64,000 nt of DNA, taken from Pedobacter cryoconitis (GTDB lineage: Bacteria > Bacteroidota > Bacteroidia > Sphingobacteriales > Sphingobacteriaceae). Of this stretch, positions 60,205-64,000 are shown in pieces. The notes below the pieces were generated by a model that was not told the DNA's origin, did no database searches, and worked only from the letters and a program-made list of their open reading frames with translations. The stretch covers positions 3,596,001 to 3,660,000 of the forward strand of contig NZ_CP014504.1 in the NCBI RefSeq assembly GCF_001590605.1. Reading direction: 5' to 3'. Made by a program: the position numbers and the translations under genes. The number at the start of each line of letters is the position of its first letter. Within the stretch, counting starts at the first letter, position 1.

Positions 60205-61430
60205 GCCCATTAAAAATCAGCTGGAAAAGTTTATGGTCTAAACCATTATCCTCCGCACTAAATATTATGCTCATTGCCTTCGGTACGGGTATATTGACAA
60301 TTCTGCTTTTAGCCTCCACACAAATCGGAGAGAAATTAGATAACAATGCTAAAGACATCGATTTGGTAGTTGGTGCCAAAGGAAGCCCGCTCCAGCTTAT
60401 TCTGAGCAGCATCTATTATATTGATTTCCCGACCGGAAACATTCCTTTAAAAGAAGCACAGGAATTAGCACGCAGCCCATTCGTTAAAAAAGCTGTTCCC
60501 TTAGCACAAGGCGATAATTACCAGGGCATCAGAATCGTAGGTACAGACAGCAATTTCGTCAGTATCTATAAACTAAAAACCAGTACAGGCAAATTCTGGA
60601 ATGCTGATTTTGAAGTCACCATAGGCTCAACTGTCGCTATCAACCAGAAATTAAAAATTGGAGATACCTTTTTCGGTGCCCATGGACTCACAGGCAGTTC
60701 AGACATTCATAAAACACACGCCTATAAAGTAGTCGGAATTTTAGCCCCACAGGGGAATGTTACCGACAACCTGATCCTGACTAATATTTCAAGCGTATGG
60801 AAAATGCACGAAGACCATGAAAAAGAAGAAGCTACAGAACGTCATGAACACCAGGATCACAGGCCAGACCAAACCGGACACCAGGATGAAAAAGAAATTA
60901 CAGCCCTGCTTATTCAATACAGGTCACCGATGTCTGTAGTCATGTTTCCAAGAATGGTCAATCAATCTACCAATTTACAAGCCGCTTCGCCTGCGATGGA
61001 AAGTACCCGCTTATTCTCATTGATAGGCGTTGGAGTAGATACGCTTCAATGGTTTGCGGCCCTGATTATGCTCATTGCTGCGATTAGTGTATTTGTAAAT
61101 TTATATAACTCCTTAAAAGAAAGAAGTTACGACCTGGCTATTATGCGGACACTGGGCGCTTCCAGAAGCCAGTTATTCTGTATTGTGATTTTTGAAGGAA
61201 TCCTGCTTACTTTAGCTGGTACAATTATTGGAATAGTTTTGGGACATCTAATCCTGCAGCTGATCGGAAACTATCAGGAAAGTAGTCAGGCCAGACTCAG
61301 TGGGTTTATCTTACTGAAAGATGAAATTTATTTATTTGTTGCCGGGCTGGCGATTGGTATATTTGCAGCTGTAATTCCTGCCATGCAGGCTTACCGGTCA
61401 AATATCTCTAAGATATTGTCTAAAAACTAA
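60201..61430 (+). CDS. FtsX-like ABC permease with His-rich loop
   Basis: Permease of 409 residues with four helices expected: one at about 15-40, then a large periplasmic domain, and three near the C-terminus (about 275-300, 330-355 and 380-400). The FtsX signature RSYDLAIMRTLGASRSQL is present. A His/Asp/Glu-rich loop at about residues 203-235 (HEDHEKEEATERHEHQDH, then DQTGHQDEKE) is a likely zinc-binding segment. It overlaps the ATPase gene by four bases and lies three bases before the DUF3299-like gene. The His-rich loop and operators together support a zinc role (inference). Confidence 0.85.
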   Translation: MSPLKISWKSLWSKPLSSALNIMLIAFGTGILTILLLASTQIGEKLDNNAKDIDLVVGAKGSPLQLILSSIYYIDFPTGNIPLKEAQELARSPFVKKAVPLAQGDNYQGIRIVGTDSNFVSIYKLKTSTGKFWNADFEVTIGSTVAINQKLKIGDTFFGAHGLTGSSDIHKTHAYKVVGILAPQGNVTDNLILTNISSVWKMHEDHEKEEATERHEHQDHRPDQTGHQDEKEITALLIQYRSPMSVVMFPRMVNQSTNLQAASPAMESTRLFSLIGVGVDTLQWFAALIMLIAAISVFVNLYNSLKERSYDLAIMRTLGASRSQLFCIVIFEGILLTLAGTIIGIVLGHLILQLIGNYQESSQARLSGFILLKDEIYLFVAGLAIGIFAAVIPAMQAYRSNISKILSKN

Positions 61431-61432
61431 AT

Positions 61433-61882
61433 ATGAACACGCGAATGAAACCACTGCTCGTTATATTCTTACTACTTTCAGGCTATGCTGTGAAAGCTCA
61501 GCATAATCCAAATGACCAGATCAGCTCTTCTAATTGGGATGTAATCGGAGGAGTAGATTTTAAGATTGTGAAGGATACACAGATGTTTGCCATTTACAAT
61601 GCCGATATTAAAAAATACGCAAATAAACCATTTGAACTAGAAGGATACTTAGTCCCGATTAAAGATGGGATGAAACAAACTAAATTTATGCTTTCGACCC
61701 TTCCGATTAACCAATGTTATTTCTGCGGAAAAAATGGCGTACCGATTATGGTGATGGTTGAGCTTGCTGAACCGATTAAATTTACTTATCAAACCATAAC
61801 TATTAAAGGAACGCTGAAACTAAGCACTGGAAATGCAATGGACAATCCACCAATAGCACTAGTTAACGCAAAGTCAATTTAA
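61433..61882 (+). CDS. DUF3299-like exported protein
   Basis: Exported protein of 149 residues with a signal peptide (MKPLLVIFLLLSGYAVKAQ from the inner ATG at 61445, or four residues longer from 61433). The DUF3299 hallmark FMLSTLPINQCYFCGKNG, containing a CxxC-like metal-binding pair, is followed by IMVMVEL. The domain YANKPFELEGYLVPIKDG precedes it. Similar genes are found in zinc-regulated ABC operons such as zrm in Pseudomonas. Its stop overlaps the Zur-like gene by one base, so the repressor sits in the same operon. Confidence 0.78.
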   Translation: MNTRMKPLLVIFLLLSGYAVKAQHNPNDQISSSNWDVIGGVDFKIVKDTQMFAIYNADIKKYANKPFELEGYLVPIKDGMKQTKFMLSTLPINQCYFCGKNGVPIMVMVELAEPIKFTYQTITIKGTLKLSTGNAMDNPPIALVNAKSI

Positions 61883-62319
61883 TGAACATGAAAATCGATC
61901 CTACTAACATACTCAAAGAACACGCGCTGAAACATACCAAACAAAGAGTTCGTGTTTTAGAAGAGATAGCCTTAGATACTGTCGCTATTTCGCAACCCGA
62001 ACTGGAAAAAAAGCTCGGTAAAGAAATTGACAGGGTAACACTTTACCGCATCTTAAACATCTATGAGGATAAAGGAATTCTGCACCGGATTATGGATATG
62101 AACGGAACGGCTAATTATGCCATTTGTTCTTCTTCCTGTTCAGCCGATCATCACCACGATGAACATATTCACTTTAACTGTACCACATGCAATAAAATAT
62201 ACTGTCTGGATGTTGCAGTGCCACATAGCACGATGCCAAAAGGATTCACAGCCAAAACAGTAAATACAACTGCTTACGGAACCTGCGAAAAGTGCAATCT
62301 TGAAGTTAAAAAGAATTAA
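61882..62319 (+). CDS. zur: Fur-family transcriptional regulator, probable Zur
   Basis: Repressor of 145 residues. The N-terminal winged helix has LKHTKQRVRVLEEI, ISQPELEKKL and DRVTLYRILNIYEDKGIL. The metal region has HHHDEHIHFNC, CTTCNKIYC and the C-terminal CEKC, giving the structural zinc Cys4 site and a His-rich sensing site. Such His-rich Fur proteins are often zinc sensors. It is the last gene of the operon whose promoter carries TGCAA-N5-TTGCA palindromes, so autoregulation is likely. Fur or PerR function cannot be excluded by sequence alone. Confidence 0.82.
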   Translation: MNMKIDPTNILKEHALKHTKQRVRVLEEIALDTVAISQPELEKKLGKEIDRVTLYRILNIYEDKGILHRIMDMNGTANYAICSSSCSADHHHDEHIHFNCTTCNKIYCLDVAVPHSTMPKGFTAKTVNTTAYGTCEKCNLEVKKN

Positions 62320-62330
62320 TAAACATAAAA

Positions 62331-62362
62331 AAAGGTGCGGAAGTTAAGACCTCCGCACCTTT
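62331..62362. terminator. Bidirectional terminator of Zur operon and slyD
   Basis: AAAGGTGCGGA pairs with TCCGCACCTTT around a 10-base loop. It lies between the convergent Zur stop (62319) and slyD stop (62383). Confidence 0.75.
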
Positions 62363-62382
62363 CTTAGTATAATTTATCAGGA

Positions 62383-62883
62383 TTAGTGTCCTGCGTGTCC
62401 ATCAGCACCATGTGCATGACCATGACTTAATTCTTCTTCAGTTGCTTCACGTACCGAAAGGATTTTACCACCAAAAATCAGGTTTTTACCAGCCATCGGA
62501 TGGTTTAAATCTACTGAAATAGTAGTATCATGAACAGCAGTAACACCTGCTCTGAAGTGATTTCCTTCGTTATCTTGTAAAGGAATAACATCACCTACAT
62601 TAGGCAAGTCAACATCTTTGAACATATCTTTTGGTAAGTCAGCGAAAGCTCCCGGATCTAAATCACCGTAACCATCAGCTGCACTTAGCTCAAATTTATA
62701 CTCATCACCAACATTTAATCCAGTTAAATGCTCTTCAAATTTAGGCAACATCATACCTGCACCGTATAAGAATACCAATGCATTTTGCTCATCAGCTTTT
62801 TCTACGAAAACTTGTTGTCCCTCTTCATTAGTCGTATGCAGTTCGTACGTTAATGAAACTACTGTATTGGGTTTAATACTCAT
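62383..62883 (-). CDS. slyD: FKBP-type peptidyl-prolyl isomerase SlyD
   Basis: Protein of 166 residues with an FKBP domain interrupted by an IF (chaperone) domain: YGAGMMLPKFEEHLTGLNVGDEYKF, AADGYGDLDPGAF, DLNHPMAGKNLIFGG. The His-rich tail (SHGHAHGADGHAGH) can bind nickel or zinc, as in SlyD. It catalyses proline isomerisation and helps metalloprotein folding. It is convergent with the Zur operon. The proximity to zinc genes is suggestive only. Confidence 0.92.
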   Translation of the reverse strand: MSIKPNTVVSLTYELHTTNEEGQQVFVEKADEQNALVFLYGAGMMLPKFEEHLTGLNVGDEYKFELSAADGYGDLDPGAFADLPKDMFKDVDLPNVGDVIPLQDNEGNHFRAGVTAVHDTTISVDLNHPMAGKNLIFGGKILSVREATEEELSHGHAHGADGHAGH

Positions 62884-62894
62884 TGGAATCTTAT

Positions 62895-64000
62895 TTAGTT
62901 AATTAATTTTAATGCTTCTTCAACTGTTGTTACAGGCAGTTGACATGATTTATTTCGGCAAATATATATTTTTGTTTCAATGCTTTGCTTATCTTTTAAC
63001 AAAGGAAGTATAGAATTTGTTCCTCCTAATATAATTTTGTTTGGGATGTATCTCTCATTCAGCGATTTCCTCACCTGAGTGATAGCATCTCCGGAGAATG
63101 CAATTTCATTAATTCCAAACACTTCATTCATCATCTGGATCGCCCAGTTAGAATAAGCAGAGCCATAAGTTTTAATTTGAGGATGTACTGCAGCCAACAT
63201 CGCATCTGCTCTTTCCGTATAACGGGTCTCATCAAATAATAGGCCCAGATGTTTTAAGTTTTGTGCCATGACTGAGTTCGCAGCAGGAATCACATTATCC
63301 ATAATCTCATGCTTACGTGCAATCAAAGACTCCCCATTAGCAGGTGTATAAAACAACATTGGGCTGTCCAGATCACGGAAATTGCTGAGCACCCAATCTG
63401 TCAGTTTCTTTGCTTCCAGTAACCAGCGATCTTCAAAATCAGCTTCATATAAAGCAATTAAAGCAGCGATAAAGAAAGCATAATCATCAAGGAAACCAGT
63501 GATTGAAGCTTTATTATGTTTATAATTCCGGTACAATCCACCGTTTTCGGCCGTTAGGTTAGCCAGGATAAAATCTGCTGCTTTTCTTGCCGCCAGGTAA
63601 AACTCTTCCCGGTCAAAAATCTGACTGCTTTCTGACAATGCTTTAATCATCATCGCATTCCACGCAGTCAAACACTTATCATCTAAGCCTGGATGCATTC
63701 TTTTACTCCTGACCGCCAGCAATTTTTCCTTAGCCGAATTTAGTTTTTTTGTAAAATCAGCAATCGGAATCCCCTTTAATTCAGCGTATTCTTCAGGTGT
63801 ATATTTTCTCAGCAGAATATTGATTTCTTCCTCTTCCCAATTCCCCTGTGCTGTAACATTGAAATAATCTGCCAGTAATGCAGCATCAGCACCCAGTATT
63901 TTTTCGAACTCCAATAAATCCCATACATAGAATTTACCTTCAACCCCTTCACTGTCGGCATCCAAAGCGGAATAAAATAATCCTTCGGGAGATGTCATTT
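62895..64000 (-). CDS. Thioredoxin-domain/six-hairpin protein, C-terminal part (partial)
   Basis: The gene runs off the right edge; about 368 C-terminal residues are present. They resemble the YyaL/spermatogenesis-associated protein 20 family, which has an N-terminal thioredoxin domain (outside the window) and an (alpha/alpha)6 domain: GLFYSALDADSEGVEGKFYVW, DDKCLTAWNAMMIKAL, GFLDDYAFFIAALIALYE, DNVIPAANSVMAQNL. The C-terminal NKSCQLPVTTVEEAL ends the protein. The function is uncertain. It is 11 bases upstream of slyD on the same strand. Confidence 0.85.
   Translation of the reverse strand, partial: MTSPEGLFYSALDADSEGVEGKFYVWDLLEFEKILGADAALLADYFNVTAQGNWEEEEINILLRKYTPEEYAELKGIPIADFTKKLNSAKEKLLAVRSKRMHPGLDDKCLTAWNAMMIKALSESSQIFDREEFYLAARKAADFILANLTAENGGLYRNYKHNKASITGFLDDYAFFIAALIALYEADFEDRWLLEAKKLTDWVLSNFRDLDSPMLFYTPANGESLIARKHEIMDNVIPAANSVMAQNLKHLGLLFDETRYTERADAMLAAVHPQIKTYGSAYSNWAIQMMNEVFGINEIAFSGDAITQVRKSLNERYIPNKIILGGTNSILPLLKDKQSIETKIYICRNKSCQLPVTTVEEALKLIN

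Noticed and set aside
1..64000. CRISPR arrays, rRNA, tRNA genes and riboswitches.
   Set aside because: No regularly spaced repeats, no rRNA motifs, no cloverleaf apart from the tmRNA ends and no known riboswitch core were seen by eye.

Overview
The window looks like chromosomal DNA from a Bacteroidota species of the Sphingobacteriaceae, most likely Pedobacter or a close relative. The evidence is a SusC/SusD pair, a periplasmic-propeller regulator of the hybrid two-component type, many lipoproteins with a Bacteroidota-style lipobox, AT-rich spacers with weak ribosome binding sites, and a tmRNA whose tag reads GENNYALAA. The genus is inferred from gene style, not from a search.

Positions 1-19370 form a glucuronoxylan utilisation locus. 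It holds the N-terminal part of a propeller sensor (1-911, minus), a GH10 xylanase, a GH43 enzyme (minus), and then a plus-strand run: GH67 alpha-glucuronidase, SDR oxidoreductase, mannonate dehydratase (frameshifted in this sequence), GH115 glucuronidase and a GH43 lipoprotein. A convergent susCD pair follows, then a divergent GH30 lipoprotein with the arginine-containing motif of glucuronoxylanases. Together these could sense xylan, cut its backbone, import fragments, remove (methyl)glucuronic acid and xylose or arabinose branches, and send uronic acid towards 2-keto-3-deoxygluconate.

katG (minus) and tmRNA (ssrA) follow. Next to the tmRNA 3' end is a scar region (about 22370-25935): an integrase N-terminus, a truncated IS3-type transposase, the tail of an unknown gene, two lipoprotein genes (one with an HExxH zincin motif) and the C-terminal two-thirds of an SMR efflux gene. 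Positions 26017-34076 hold two tandem PqiA-like membrane proteins, an exported acetolactate decarboxylase, a carboxypeptidase-like-domain protein, a class II cyclic-nucleotide phosphodiesterase, small unknowns and a RecD-like helicase.

Positions 34129-44216 are mostly housekeeping: DUF3822-rsmD-coaD, a Nudix hydrolase, pyrE with an SRPBCC protein, an intact IS3-family element (37979-39384), an endonuclease/phosphatase, an EamA transporter and clpB. Positions 44262-49741 carry a FUSC-like membrane protein, two GT4 glycosyltransferases (the first fused to an alpha/alpha-toroid-like domain) and a GH130 enzyme. Positions 50162-57935 hold a beta-barrel protein, two paralogous polysaccharide deacetylase lipoproteins, a small Cys-containing unknown, a GreA/B-like factor, a nitroreductase, an ABC-F ATPase and an esterase.

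The last part (57999-62319) looks like a zinc-limitation regulon. A COG0523/CobW GTPase is divergent from an ABC transporter operon (ATPase, FtsX-like permease with a His-rich loop, DUF3299-like protein) that ends in a Fur-family Zur-like repressor gene. Copies of one operator, TGCAA-N5-TTGCA, lie in the divergent spacer and downstream of the GTPase gene. slyD and a partial thioredoxin-domain protein close the window.
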